DNA from: Pelobates cultripes
Lineage: Eukaryota; Chordata; Amphibia; Anura; Pelobatidae
Reading direction: 5' to 3'
Length of the DNA stretch: 64,000 bases
Assembly: GCA_933207985.1 (NCBI GenBank)
Contig: OW240915.1
Span: 120,459,680 to 120,523,679, forward strand
Part shown: piece by piece, positions 22,691 through 33,869 of the stretch
Layout: each line of letters opens with the position of its first letter
Position numbering within the stretch: the first letter of the stretch is position 1
Translations under genes and position numbers: made by a program
Notes under the pieces: model-generated
Databases searched by the model: none
Told to the model about the DNA's origin: nothing
What the model saw: only the letters and a program-made list of their open reading frames with translations

Positions 22691-23257
22691 TGATTTGCCC
22701 CCTAGACCCCATACCGTGTATAACAAATCAGTGAGACGAAGCCTCGGCTAGATACTGACACTGCCCCTTAACCACAGGACGGGAAGCCAGAGACCAAGGC
22801 CAAGAGATAAGCACAGAGGCCTAGCAAACCCCTGGGGCCCAAGGTCGAGGTGGCTTGCCGCACCCCCTCACAGCGTTTTACATACTACGGTTCACACTGC
22901 TCTCACATGCTCTCAACTGTGGTATTCCCTCTCTTATAGATTGTCTCACGGTTACGACCCCCACCGGCTGTGCGTGACCCTCAGTCGGCACAGCAAGGCT
23001 CAAACTCTATGAGTCATGTAGGGCTGAACCCCTCCATACCCCTCTACCACTCCCCTGTAGATACAGACTACGGGCTGGTAACCACAGCTCAACCACTCTG
23101 CCACTCTTCTCTGCCATACGCCACTAACCACAAGGAAGATTCCTCATGCCAAAATCAATAAAATGTAGACCAGATAATAAGTTGAGATGCGGGAGAGATC
23201 ATCTCCTACATACTGTGGTACATAAGGCCTAGAGACCCATTCAAATAACACACAACT

Positions 23258-24660
23258 ATGAGAATTATGACATATGATGTCAAGGGGCTTAACTCCCCAG
23301 GTAAACGTAGGCTGCTATTGCAAGACCTCAATAAACACTCTGTAGCCATTGCGTGTATCCAGAAAACACACTTTAGAAACTCTAGAGAACCATCCATTTT
23401 CACCAAACATTACACCACGCAATTCCATGCCATGTCTGAATCAAAAACGAAAGGGGTTTCCATCCTCATTCATAAGGATGTAGCATTCACACTGCAAAGA
23501 TGTCTCATTGACGCCAAAGGGAGATATGCAATCATTGTAGTCCTTTTTAATAACGTACAATATACTCTAGTGGTCACATACTTCCCAAACGATAATCAAG
23601 CTGCATTCCTTACCTCTCTCTTGAAAAATGCAAACTAGGGGGACTTATCATAGGGAGTTACTTCAATTTCATCTAATCCCCCTCTCTTGACACAACCGCC
23701 TCCTCGACAGTTAGGAGAAAGAAAGGTATCCAAACACTCTGCAACACACTTAACCATACCATGTCTCTCTTCAGCCTTCATGACAGTTAGAGAATACTAC
23801 ACCCCACAGAGAGGGACTACTCATTCTATTCCACCGCCCATAACACTTACACCCGAATGGACACATTCTATATAGACAACACAACATTGGCTCAACTAGC
23901 TGACTGTTCAATCGGAGACATCATGTGGTCTGACCATGGGACAATTTACTTAGACCTAAAGGACACATTTAACCACTAGAGTAGAGGCACATGGAGATTG
24001 AATGAGTCCCTCTTAAAGGATGCCTCATTTGTGGAACAACTGAGGTCAGATCTTCAAAAATACTTCCACACAAACTCCTCGGAGGAAGTCTTGGACTTTA
24101 AAGTGTGGTCTGCCGGTGATAAGGAGTTGAATTATCAGACATGCGAAATACATCAAGAAGCACCACCAAACTCGCCTATTGGATTGCCACAAACAGATTA
24201 CACTGATCACAGCCCAAAATAAAAGGACACCCAACCCCGGCACTAGCCTCCAAACTGAAGGACCTCACTACACTCAATGCACAAAAAACAAAATACTTTT
24301 TTACACAGGCTGAGGGCCACCAAGTATTACAACAGCGGGAAAGCATCCAAATATCTCACTAACAGACTTAGAACACAACAGGCAGCAATTAGAATCCCTT
24401 ATCTAGTTTGTCACTCAGGGAAGAAAATCATGAACCCCTTAAACATAGTTCAAGAATTTGCCCGCTTTTATAAACAACTTTACAACCTCCAAGGGAGGGA
24501 GTCGTAGCCCTGGAGGCACATTCCATACAAACATACCTACAAGGAATAGATCTCCCTACAATAAGTCATGAATGTGCAACCACCCTGAGTCAACCATTCA
24601 TATTAGAGGTTAATCCCTGGGAGCTGAAGGTGTACCAACTAGCTTCAGAGGTGGGCTCCC
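23258..24660 (+). pseudogene. L1-like ORF2: APE endonuclease part
   Basis: Nicks target DNA to prime reverse transcription. It starts MRIMTYDVKGLNSP, the usual N-terminus of L1-type APE endonuclease. The segment that normally holds the catalytic Glu reads IACIQKTHF, so a Lys stands at that position (codon AAA). The late WSDHGTIYLDL box (near 23925) is present. A stop near 23636 and several frame changes break it. The frame reaches GAEGVPTSF just before the LTR element insertion. Confidence 0.85.
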
Positions 24661-24667
24661 TCCCTTC

Positions 24668-25264
24668 TGTCACGGTCCACGCCGTGACATCCAGTCTGCC
24701 AGACGTGGTCGCTCTGGAAGCGCCCGATGGGGGATTTGAACTGTGGTTCTTCTGGACCATATCCTGCTGTTCTTCCTCTGAGCCATTTCAGGACTTTGGA
24801 TAACTCCCTGTTTATTCTTGTATTGCCTGCAGCACCAGGAGTCTGGACTTCACTTAAGGCTCTGATCTGTCAGTTACTCTCCAGCTGAATCTGATCCTAA
24901 TTAACAGGATATAAAAGCCTGCCTCACCCTGGGAGGGGTGTCAGTTCATTGACTCTGGTTCCCTTGTTTGGTTCCTGTTTCTCCGTACCTGCGTTCCAGT
25001 GATTCTTGTCTATTCTGGCTTCTGACCTTGGCTTTCCTCCTGGACTACTCTGACCTCTGGCTTCCCTGATTTTGGCTTCCCTTGACCACGCTTCTGCTTA
25101 TCCCTGCTGTACTGAGTCTTGGAGCACCTTTCCTGGAAAGCCCCCGTGCACAGACTCACAGGCCAGGTGGCGTCTTACCTGGTCACCCTGGTCTGTGTCT
25201 ACTTTGCAAGGGTGAGCGTATAACTCTGCGAGCTGGACTCCCTATCAGGTAAGACTCCGTTACA
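24668..25264 (+). repeat. 5' LTR of gag-only element copy 2
   Basis: Contains ACAGGATATAAAAGCCTG near 24901-24918, a clear TATA box. The sequence after the LTR (GATGAACTGACCATGG) does not begin with TGG, so the primer site is not the ordinary kind or starts a few bases in. Confidence 0.93.
24901..24918 (+). promoter_or_regulatory. LTR core promoter (TATA box)
   Basis: GGATATAAAAGCC in the 5' LTR; the same motif recurs in the 3' LTR near 26702, and a diverged form is in the 3085-5469 LTRs. Confidence 0.75.
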
Positions 25265-25276
25265 GATGAACTGACC

Positions 25277-26536
25277 ATGGAGTCTGCAGAGTTATACAAG
25301 TTACTCACCTCCCTGGCCGAGCAAGTCTCCAACCTGTCCCAGAATGTTACAGAATTGCAGAGACATTCATTGGCATTGAAAGGAGCAACGCTTGCAGTCC
25401 CGGAACATGTATGCCCAGAACCGTATGTCTTTATGCCTGACAGGTTCGACGGTTCCCGTTCTGCTTTTCCGATGTTCAAGACGGATTGTGAGCTACTATT
25501 TGCCCTGAAATCGAGAACCTACGCCACCGACTTTATCAAAGTACGCTCCGCTATTAACCTATGCACCGGGCGGATTAAGGCGTGGGCACACCAGAAGTTG
25601 CAGGAGAGAAGTACTGTCTTGGACTCCTGGGAGTTGTTTATGTCCGCAATGGATTCTCAGTGTTTTGCAGCGAGAAAAGCAACTTCCAAGCCTACTTCAG
25701 GTTCTCGCAGAACCCGGTTGCCGAGAGAAGAGGAATTGTTTTATGGATACAAAAATCCCATCATGTTGAAGCATGAACCCACTTTCAAGGACCCGCCTTG
25801 TAACCCTGTTTACACTCGAGCTAGCAGTGAAACTCCAGTCGACATGGAGGAACCCATGGAGATTGGCTTCACCAGGACTAGATTGTCCCCTAAGGAAAAA
25901 GACCGCAGGAGAGCCCATGGTCTATGTCTATACTGTGGGAAAAGAGGGCATTTCATATTGCTTTGCCCGACTCGTCCACCTAGGCCAAGACCCCTTCTGT
26001 CTGGTGCCATATGGACTTACCCTGTCATCCCAGCAAGACAGCCTGGACACTGCCAGCCCTGTCCCCGTCCTGTGACACAAAAGGGTACCCAAACTAATAC
26101 TGTTAATGTTACCAGTACCTCTGTGGAAACTTCACCTCTTGCTCTAGAAAAATTTGGACCTCTTCCTGATAACACTTCTGTACAAGCAAGCACCATCACC
26201 ACTTCCTGCCTTGCCAAGACAGTTCTGCCTCCTGACTGCACCTATGCCTCAAATGGCACAGTTGTGTGTAAACAAGACCTAGAAATATTCGAAAAAGCTT
26301 TGAAAGCTGCAAATGCCTCCCCTATAGCACCCGAAACTGGTACCATAAAGTCCCAGTCTGTAGACTTTGATTACAAAGACTATCTTAGTGATACTGATGA
26401 TGAAGAGTACCATTTCCAGGAAGAGCCTGTTCACGCCCGGAGGGCGTTCTTGACGGGGGGGTACTGTCACGGTCCACGCCGTGACATCCAGTCTGCCAGA
26501 CGTGGTCGCTCTGGAAGCGCCCGATGGGGGATTTGA
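25277..26536 (+). CDS. Gag-like protein, only gene of the LTR element
   Basis: A 419-residue uninterrupted frame starting 12 bp after the 5' LTR. Residues 1-40 form a leucine-rich heptad-like stretch (LLTSLAEQVSNLSQNVTELQ). Residues about 50-115 are capsid-like (RFDGSRSAFPMFKTDCELLF, then YATDFIKVRSAI). Residues about 215-228 are a CCHC knuckle, CLYCGKRGHFILLC. A Pro/Thr/Ser-rich region and an acidic tail follow. The frame passes through the polypurine tract and ends 72 bp inside the 3' LTR. Compared with 3633-4958 it lacks about 75 capsid residues; the sequence at residues 130-160 looks like a frame-shifted remnant, so this is an internal-deletion derivative that stayed open. Particle formation is doubtful. 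Confidence 0.88.
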   Translation: MESAELYKLLTSLAEQVSNLSQNVTELQRHSLALKGATLAVPEHVCPEPYVFMPDRFDGSRSAFPMFKTDCELLFALKSRTYATDFIKVRSAINLCTGRIKAWAHQKLQERSTVLDSWELFMSAMDSQCFAARKATSKPTSGSRRTRLPREEELFYGYKNPIMLKHEPTFKDPPCNPVYTRASSETPVDMEEPMEIGFTRTRLSPKEKDRRRAHGLCLYCGKRGHFILLCPTRPPRPRPLLSGAIWTYPVIPARQPGHCQPCPRPVTQKGTQTNTVNVTSTSVETSPLALEKFGPLPDNTSVQASTITTSCLAKTVLPPDCTYASNGTVVCKQDLEIFEKALKAANASPIAPETGTIKSQSVDFDYKDYLSDTDDEEYHFQEEPVHARRAFLTGGYCHGPRRDIQSARRGRSGSARWGI

Positions 26537-27061
26537 ACTGTGGTTCTTCTGGACCATATCCTGCTGTTCTTCCTCTGAGCCATTTCAGGACTTTGGATAA
26601 CTCCCTGTTTATTCTTGTATTGCCTGCAGCACCAGGAGTCTGGACTTCACTTAAGGCTCTGATCTGTCAGTTACTCTCCAGCTGAATCTGATCCTAATTA
26701 ACAGGATATAAAAGCCTGCCTCACCCTGGGAGGGGTGTCAGTTCATTGACTCTGGTTCCCTTGTTTGGTTCCTGTTTCTCCGTACCTGCGTTCCAGTGAT
26801 TCTTGTCTATTCTGGCTTCTGACCTTGGCTTTCCTCCTGGACTACTCTGACCTCTGGCTTCCCTGATTTTGGCTTCCCTTGACCACGCTTCTGCTTATCC
26901 CTGCTGTACTGAGTCTTGGAGCACCTTTCCTGGAAAGCCCCCGTGCACAGACTCACAGGCCAGGTGGCGTCTTACCTGGTCACCCTGGTCTGTGTCTACT
27001 TTGCAAGGGTGAGCGTATAACTCTGCGAGCTGGACTCCCTATCAGGTAAGACTCCGTTACA
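26465..27061 (+). repeat. 3' LTR of gag-only element copy 2
   Basis: Same length and ends as 24668-25264; it supplies the last 24 codons of the gag frame. Confidence 0.93.
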
Positions 27062-29100
27062 CCTTCCCCCAGAAATGCTCCTGGCCACAACTGTAACACT
27101 GCCCAAACCAGACAAAGCCACGGACAGTTGCAAAAACTTCTGACCCATTTCCCTCCTCAACACTGACGCAAACATATATGCTAAACTATTGGCTAATAGA
27201 CTGGCTCTCATAGATGATGACCAGATCAGCTTTGTTAAGGGTAGACGGCCTAGACAACATCAGGAAACTCTCCCTGATGATGGAGGGTCTGAGGGGGTCA
27301 GGCTGAGGCGGTTTGTTGCTGGCTTTAGATGCAGAAAAAGCGTTTGACCGTCTCAGTTGGACCTTCCTCAAACAGACCCTCATAAAATACAGCTTCCCCA
27401 AAACATTTTTAAAGCAAAGCTTTGCACTATACTCAAGCCCCACAGCACAGGTGCTGCACGACAGGTTTCTTTCAGACCAGTTCTCCCTCACGAACGGCAC
27501 AAGACAGGGGTGCCCCCTGTCATCACCTGTTATATGTACTAGCCCTGGAGCCTCTCCTGTGCCAGATCAGGAAACCTGAAAACATTAATGGGATAAACCT
27601 CCACGGCCGTGAAATCAAAATCAGCGCACTTGCAGACGACATCCTCCTGTACATTTCCCAACTGGTAGAATCCCTACCCAACCTACTAGAACTAATCAAA
27701 AATTATGGTAGACTATCCTACTACTCCCTTAACACGGGCAAGACACAGGCGATGGTAATGCGACTAACACAGCAAACACTATCCACTCTTAAGAAAGACT
27801 ATCCCTTTGTAAAAGTTAAGTCTAGATATGTCATACTATCTGTTCTCCATTCAAAGAAGTTGATGAATAGCTTCCCAGCAAATTATTTCAGGGTCTGGAA
27901 AGAATGCCAACACCTCATGAAGAAGTGGGGTTCCCTATTTCTTGCGACAATCAAAATGTCTGTTCTACCATCTCTTCAATATCTGTTCTGCACCCTACCG
28001 CTCCAGATACCCCTGTCTGGGCTGTTCAAAAGGAGATAACTAGATTTGAGTGGAGGGTGGGGGGGCGCACTGCTCGAGTACAAGGGTCACTACTGCGAGC
28101 ACAGACAAAACGGGGGCTTTGCCCACCCAGACATTAAAGCCTACTACTAGGCGGCTGTGTTGGCAGCCGCCCTGCCCCACCTCCACAATGTAGACCCACC
28201 GCAGTGGGTATAGCAAGAAATAAAAGCCATGAAGCTATTCGACTTACCCACCATGCTATGGCTCCTCAAACGCTTTTCAGCCGCCCATGCCTCTGCTACC
28301 AGAACAACTCAAACTCGACGTAATCTAGAAAGTCCTTCCTCTCTGTCACTAGCTCCCCCACTCCATATTGTATACCAATTTTCAACGCCAAACCATGGAT
28401 AGATAAGCGGCTCACTCATCTCTCCCAAATGCTCACACGTCCCAAAATAAAATCATTCGAAGCTCTGCAAGAGAAGTACCACATACCGAAGGCCTCGCAA
28501 TTCTCACACATACAGCTGAGTTTATTTATGGCAAAATTTGATACCCAACCCTCTCCATCTGAGGTGCCCAACTTAACAATAACAGCAGATGGCGGTTAAA
28601 GGCTCACTGCCACAGGGCTGTAGACTGCTCTCCTGGTGTTACCAACTTCTCCAGTCCTCCATACACTTCGCGGACTCTAGACAGGCTATACAATGGGCCC
28701 AAGACCTACCATGCATGATACCAAGAGAACAATGGGAAGCCATTATAGCGACGCCTAAAAGAGTGCTCAAATCAGAAACATTGTTAGAGCAACATAGAAA
28801 AACGTTGTACCGGTGGTACATGGAACCCACACAAGTTCACAAAATATACCCAGACGCATCCCCAGTTTGCTGGAGATGTGGGACACAGGACGGCACAGCA
28901 ATGCATGTTTGGTGGAACTGCGCTCTCATCTCTGGCTTCTGGGAAGCAATACACAGGCTAATACAGGACATTACACACACACAGGTGCCCCTCACACCAT
29001 TGGCATGCTTTCTATTGCATACACCTCCGGGCATACCCGTAGTGACAAAAAAAATAGCCTTCCAGATCCTCCTGACAGCACAGAAGGCAATAGCTTGAAT
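27062..29100 (+). pseudogene. L1-like ORF2: reverse transcriptase and C-terminal part
   Basis: Continues the interrupted LINE. RT boxes: TLPKPDKATDSCKNF then PISLLN (27095-27160), DAEKAFDRLSWTFLKQ (27328-27375), NGTRQGCPLS (27500), and the catalytic box as LADDILLY (near 27635), where L1 normally has F/YADD. Frameshifts occur near 27300, 27540 and 27800. The C-terminal cysteine-histidine motif CWRCGTQDGTAMHVWWNC lies at about 28869-28922. 29100-29672 is the 3' UTR. Confidence 0.87.
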
Positions 29101-29672
29101 GTGGAAAGCCAAGAGGCCCCTGCAGGTCACAGAACCCCAACCCCAACAGAGCCCCAACGGATATATGAGACATGCTATCAAAGTGTCTTCCCTATGACAA
29201 AGGTGGCAACAGAGGTTTGGGAGCTCTGGGGCTCCTGGAGAGCAGACAACCTGCAGACAACAGACGGACACTTAGGCAACCGGGACTAGTACAACAATAT
29301 ACAATATAATGTGTAAATATACCTCCATACATTGCACCACAAACACCACCAGGATCAGACGGGACACATTAGGGTTAGGAATGGGAGAGGTAGGCAACCG
29401 AGACTGCTAGAAGGGATTATGGACAAACACCAAGTAATGAGTTTACTGTGTCTACTATGTCCAATGTAAGCCCATTTGTGAGAGGAACTCTTATACCTAG
29501 AAAACGTAGTGAATTGTACTGTACCTAACTACTGCAAAAGGAATCTTTTTATTGTATAAAAATGGCACTGGAAATGCTGTATGCTCCCCCCCACCCCTTT
29601 CTTTTTTCTGTATCCTATTCTCCCTCCCCCCGTTAAGTTGATGACAAAACTCAATAAAAAACTTTAAATGGA

Positions 29673-29866
29673 AAAATTTAATAATATTCTAGTAATATAA
29701 AATACATTATTATTCATTTGCATTTATTGTGAGTTTGTAAAAAAAAAAAATAATGTAATATCTTTGTGTTCATTGTATTTCATGTTGTGTACTAATCACT
29801 TATTTTAAATATAATCAAGAAAACAATGAAAAACTGTAACATCATATATATTTTGTGTATTTCTAG
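29673..29866 (+). other. Intron sequence before the SLC6 exon
   Basis: AT-rich; ends in a pyrimidine-rich TTTTGTGTATTTCTAG acceptor at 29851-29866. Confidence 0.7.
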
Positions 29867-30029
29867 ATTTAACAACGACATCAAATTTATGATTGGACAT
29901 AAGCCAAATATTTTTTGGCAGGCTACATGGAGAGTTATTAGTCCTCTTATTATGATAGTCATATTCTTCTTCTACTTTGTGGTAAAAGTTAACCAGGAAT
30001 TATCCTATATCATTTGGGATCCAAACTAT
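29867..30029 (+). CDS. Exon of an SLC6-family amino-acid transporter
   Basis: A 163-bp exon flanked by a good acceptor (TTTCTAG) and a consensus donor (GTAAGTG). One leading base completes a codon from the previous exon; 54 full codons follow. The translation begins [18 protein letters not shown] and ends in [10 protein letters not shown]. This matches the SLC6 (sodium- and chloride-coupled neurotransmitter/amino-acid transporter) segment from the last intracellular loop through transmembrane helix 11: the ATWRVISPL stretch leads into a strongly hydrophobic helix. I judge the SLC6A18/A19/A20 branch most likely, from general resemblance. No stop or frameshift. Neighbouring exons are not found in the window, so this lies between large transposon-filled introns. 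A single-exon pseudogene fragment is less likely given the intact splice sites. Confidence 0.85.
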
Positions 30030-30743
30030 GTAAGTGATGCACTGCAACATTATTATTATTATTATTATTATTATTAATATAGGACAATTTCATATATGAA
30101 GTGCTCTAGCTTAAGGAAAACTGTTGAATTTTATTTTTACAGTTTTGCAGACATACTATATTTTAAGATATACTATATTTTTGTGCATGTTTTCTTTGTG
30201 GGAAATATAAAAAAATCAGTTTACAAAAACTGCAGACCTGTCTATCTGCAGCATTTCCAAGCCCCACCCCTTCCACCTGGCATTGACCTTTAATCAGTCA
30301 ATGACCTTTAATCAGAGGCTTCTCATTAAAAGGCCAGATGTGTTCCTGTATATGGGGTCTTATTCTTCTCAATGAGCTGTAGTACAGCTTATTGAGAAGT
30401 GGGAAAGGCAGGTGATCTCTTAACTAGAACACATACAGCTTCTACTATCAGAAGTGGAAAAAAGTATCCCACCTGAAAGTCTCCCACAGCAGGGGTTTCA
30501 GCCCTCAAATATAAAAGTGTCATTTTATATTTAATTGAAATCAGCACTTTTATAAACTGTCACAAATATGACAACCTCCAGACACTAATGCATTCCTCAC
30601 AATTGCTGACACAAAGTAAAAGCTTCTATAATAGAAGTGGGAGGGGGAAGTAAAAGGACTGAGCAGATGGGCACCATCTGGGGCTAAACTATTCAAAAAC
30701 AGTTTAACTCGATAAGACAAGACAGAGTCCAGGTCCTCTAGAC
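30030..30743 (+). other. Intron sequence after the SLC6 exon
   Basis: Contains an (ATT)n run at about 30048-30077 and otherwise unassigned sequence. I searched by eye for a following SLC6 exon (helix 12) and did not find one. Confidence 0.6.
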
Positions 30744-30918
30744 CAGGGGTTCCCAACCCAGTCCTCAAATACCCGCTATAAGGCCAGTATTTAGGGATTA
30801 CCCTGTTGTGTCTTAAGTGTTTTTTTTTTCTTTTCTAAAAATACCTTAGACACAACTGGGAAATATCTAAATCATGGAGTGTTAGGAGGTACTTGAGGAC
30901 TGGGTTTGGGAACCACTG
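30744..30918. mobile_element. hAT-type MITE with 8-bp target duplication
   Basis: 175 bp with inverted ends CAGGGGTTCCCAACCCAGTC and its near complement ending in GGGAACCACTG. It is flanked by CTCTAGAC at 30736-30743 and 30919-30926. An 8-bp duplication and CAGGGG ends are hAT hallmarks. Non-coding. Confidence 0.92.
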
Positions 30919-30926
30919 CTCTAGAC

Positions 30927-31340
30927 CATTGAGATGAGGTTGTTATGGAGTCTGGGGTTTATTTAATATCCAAAACACTCAAAGTCTGCCAAAAGTAAGT
31001 GGGGAGTTAAAACTCAACTTTTATTAACAGATAGTAAAAAGACTAAAAAAGAAAAAGAGAAGAAAAAAAAAAGAATGAAAAATATAGAAAATCTGAACAT
31101 CTAAAATAGTGGGATAATGATTTATCACCTAAACAGAGATTTAAAAGGAAACATTTCTTGTAGCATTAGTATTTTATACTGTGGTATAAAACTATCTCCT
31201 TTGAATAAATGACTTGTGATATATATGCTATATATAGACTAAACATATAAAAATAAAGGCACTAAAAAATTAAATAATAAAAAAAAAAGCAAACTATAAC
31301 TTAAAAAGCTGCACCCCACCATTGTATAAGTCTCACATAC
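30927..31340. other. Unassigned A-rich spacer
   Basis: No coding or transposon signature seen. Confidence 0.55.
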
Positions 31341-31880
31341 TGTGGCGAACAGAACCTTGCCACAGGCTTTTGGAGGGGCTTGCTTGCCAGCCTCCTGCCA
31401 AAAGACCAGGTCAGCGACTGTAAAGATGCATATTTTATTCCCCCTTGTTCGGCACTTTCCATTTGTGTGCATAGAGCCAAACGCTAGCTCCCTGGCGGCC
31501 GTTCACATGGACCAAAACCGCGAATAGACTTCAGGGGCAATTAGCCGCGAATGCCCTGGAACTATTTTCGGCATGAAGACTTCACGGTTCTCTGTCAGTT
31601 CCCCTTAGCCACTATTCTATGGAACTGTTTTGGGCATGGTGGGATCATACGTGCAGTCAGTCAAAATTATGACTTACATGGAAATCCTGAACCCTCTGAA
31701 CTGATCTGGGTGATTTTTGGATAACCATTTTTGGATATGTTTGTCCCTAGATCGGGGCTGTCAGGGGATATGACTTTTGTGGGGTTTCCATGTGTTTTAG
31801 GGGTACTTTTAAGGGGGTTGTTGTATTGCATGTTTTTCTGTGCTTGGAGATAATTGGATTAGATTAGTATTTGTGGTAAA
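31341..31880 (+). repeat. LTR fragment related to 50843-51745
   Basis: Starts TGTGGCGAAC. It shares GGAACTGTTTTGGGCAT, GGGTGATTTTTGGATA and CTGTGCTTGGAGATAATTGG with the LTR at 50843. It ends within the loop of the conserved inverted repeat: the left arm is at 31838-31860 and the right arm is missing. Confidence 0.65.
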
Positions 31881-32135
31881 ATGGTTACATGAAAAGAGTC
31901 AAAATACCCTAAGTTTAATACCTTAGGTTGTCTTCTTTTAAAAAAATATATACATGTGAAGGGTTATTCATGGATTCCTGACAGATATCAGTGGACTTTG
32001 CTACTTGTACTTATAGCCCTATAACTTTCCAGAAAAAGCTAAGAACATGTTAACATTGGGCATTTCGAAACTCAGGAGCCCTGGTCCTTAATGGTAAGAA
32101 AATTAAAAAATGGTCTGGTCACTAAGGGGTTAAAA
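31881..32135. mobile_element. DNA-element remnant ending in CACTAAGGGGTTAA
   Basis: The right edge resembles the AAGGGGTTAA end of the element at 488-1929. No left end or target duplication located. Confidence 0.3.
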
Positions 32136-32731
32136 TATATTTAACTACTCAAGAATCAAAAAAGTACTATCTAGAACTAGTAAATCATTTGCGTATCTCA
32201 TTAAACCACACAAAAAAAATTCATAGTAAATGGGATGAAATCAAGGAATCAATATAGACAAAGATAAATGGAATAGAACACTAGTTAATTTATCATCTAT
32301 AGTCCATTGTTTAAATCTATTAGAAACATAATATAAACTTGCTAATATGTGGTATTGGGTTCCAACAAGAACAGCAAAAATGTTTCCCTCTCAATCAAGC
32401 CTATGCTAGAGGTGTTAAAAATTGAAAGGAACATATATGCACATATATGTAACAGGGTATAAGCTAAATGGCAAATGATTAAGGTAAACTAGAAAAATGG
32501 TCAGAACTGTGGCAGCTGGCATTTAATGTGGATAAGTGCAAGATAATGCATCTTGGACGTAAAAAACCCAATGGCAGAGTATATAATATTTGATAGAGTC
32601 CTAACCTCAACATCTGAGGAAAGGGATTTAGGGGTAATTTTGTCAGATGACTTTAAGGTAGGCAGACAATATAATAGAGCAGCAGAAAATGCTAGCAGAA
32701 TGCTTGGTTATATAGGGAGAGGTATTACCAG

Positions 32732-33038
32732 TAGTGATGTCCCGAATGGTTTGCCACGGACTCATCATTAAGTAAACTTTGACCTTGTACCTCACAGTCA
32801 GCAGACACATTCCAGCCAATCAGCAGCAGACCTTCCCTCTGAGACCCTCCCACCTCCTGGACAGCATCCATTTTACATTCATTGTGAAGCTGCTTTCTTA
32901 GTGAGCTGTCCAGGAGGTGGGAGGGTCTGGGAGGGAAGGTCTGCTGCTGATTGGCTGGAATGTGTCTGCTGACTGTGAGGTACAGGGTCAAAGTTTACTC
33001 AATGATGAGTCAGTGGCGAACCGTTCGGGACATCACTA
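32732..33038. mobile_element. hAT-type fold-back MITE
   Basis: 307 bp forming one long palindrome. TAGTGATGTCCCGAA at the left and TTCGGGACATCACTA at the right continue inward through most of each 150-bp arm. Perfect 8-bp duplication ATTACCAG at 32724-32731 and 33039-33046. It interrupts the CR1-like reading frame. Confidence 0.95.
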
Positions 33039-33335
33039 ATTACCAGTGTTCTGTACAATGGCATGAGCACTTCCCTCTTTCTACTGCTGAGACCTCACTT
33101 GGGTATTGTACGCAGTACTGGAGAGCGTATTTCTAGAAGGATATTGATACTTTGGAGAGAGTTCAGAGAAGGGCTACTAAAATTACAAGGAAAGGTTAAA
33201 GGATCTTAACATGTATATCTCGGAGGAAATACGAGACAGGGGAAGATATGATAGAAACATTAAAATACATAAAGGAAATCAACAGAGTAAAGGAAGAGAC
33301 TATATTTAAAAGAAGAAAAACTACCACAGCAAGAG

Positions 33336-33822
33336 TGTCATACCTCCTCCCGGCCCACGCTGCCGTCCGTCCCTCCACGCTGTGCAGACGCCCAGCCGAC
33401 ATCACGCACACGCACCCGGGTGTGCGCACATGCACGAGCTATTACTAGCTAGGGGCATGCAACTTGTCTCCGGCTTCTTAATGTGGAAGTACCATTTTTA
33501 CATTTGAACTGGCACTCTATTTATATCTTTTTAATTACTGCCCTATAATGTTCTCTAGCCTATCAGCTCTCACTTAGCCCTATTCATACCTCCCTCTTTC
33601 ATTACTTCCTTGCCCTGTCGTGGTCTCTTGTAAGCCCAAGAGTGCGTTCTGTTGTTTTTTTTGGTATCTGACTTCGGCTTGTTTTCTGGTTATCCGTACT
33701 TCTGGCATCCTTGACCCTTGACTTTGTTATTCGCTTTTTCTTCCATCTCCTATCCTGACTTTGGCTTGTCTGACCTTTCTATTCTCATCCCTGTACTTTT
33801 TCACGTAAAGTCCGACCAAACT
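33336..33822 (+). repeat. 5' LTR of the chromovirus (3' end missing)
   Basis: Aligns with 37337-37820 from TGTCATACCTCCTCCCGG to AAGTCCG; the last ~60 bp of the 3' LTR have no counterpart here. Confidence 0.9.
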
Positions 33823-33869
33823 TGGGGCAACAAATGGCAGCTTGTGAATCTAGAATGGAAGGTTTAGAT

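Larger units (their letters stand above)
24668..27061 (+). mobile_element. Young gag-only LTR retrotransposon, copy 2
   Basis: LTRs 24668-25264 and 26465-27061 are both 597 bp, TGTCACGG to CCGTTACA, and near-identical by eye. The perfect target duplication CCTTC lies at 24663-24667 and 27062-27066. The 1.2-kb interior holds one gag-like frame and no protease, RT or integrase. TTGACGGGGGGGTAC before the 3' LTR is the polypurine tract. Equal LTRs imply recent insertion, so pol functions must have come from elsewhere. It is related to the minus-strand copy at 3085-5469. Confidence 0.95.
22691..29672 (+). mobile_element. L1-like LINE, 5'-truncated and interrupted
   Basis: Plus-strand non-LTR retrotransposon: leader sequence (22691-23257), ORF2 endonuclease (23258 on), RT (27062 on), C-terminal zinc region (28813 on), 3' UTR and CAATAAAAAAC near 29650. 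ORF1 is absent. At 24667 it is split by the gag-only LTR element; the coding sense resumes at 27062 with the CCTTC duplication. The clade is L1/Tx1-like by its endonuclease, GTRQGCPLS and CWRCG...HVWWNC motifs. Confidence 0.88.
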
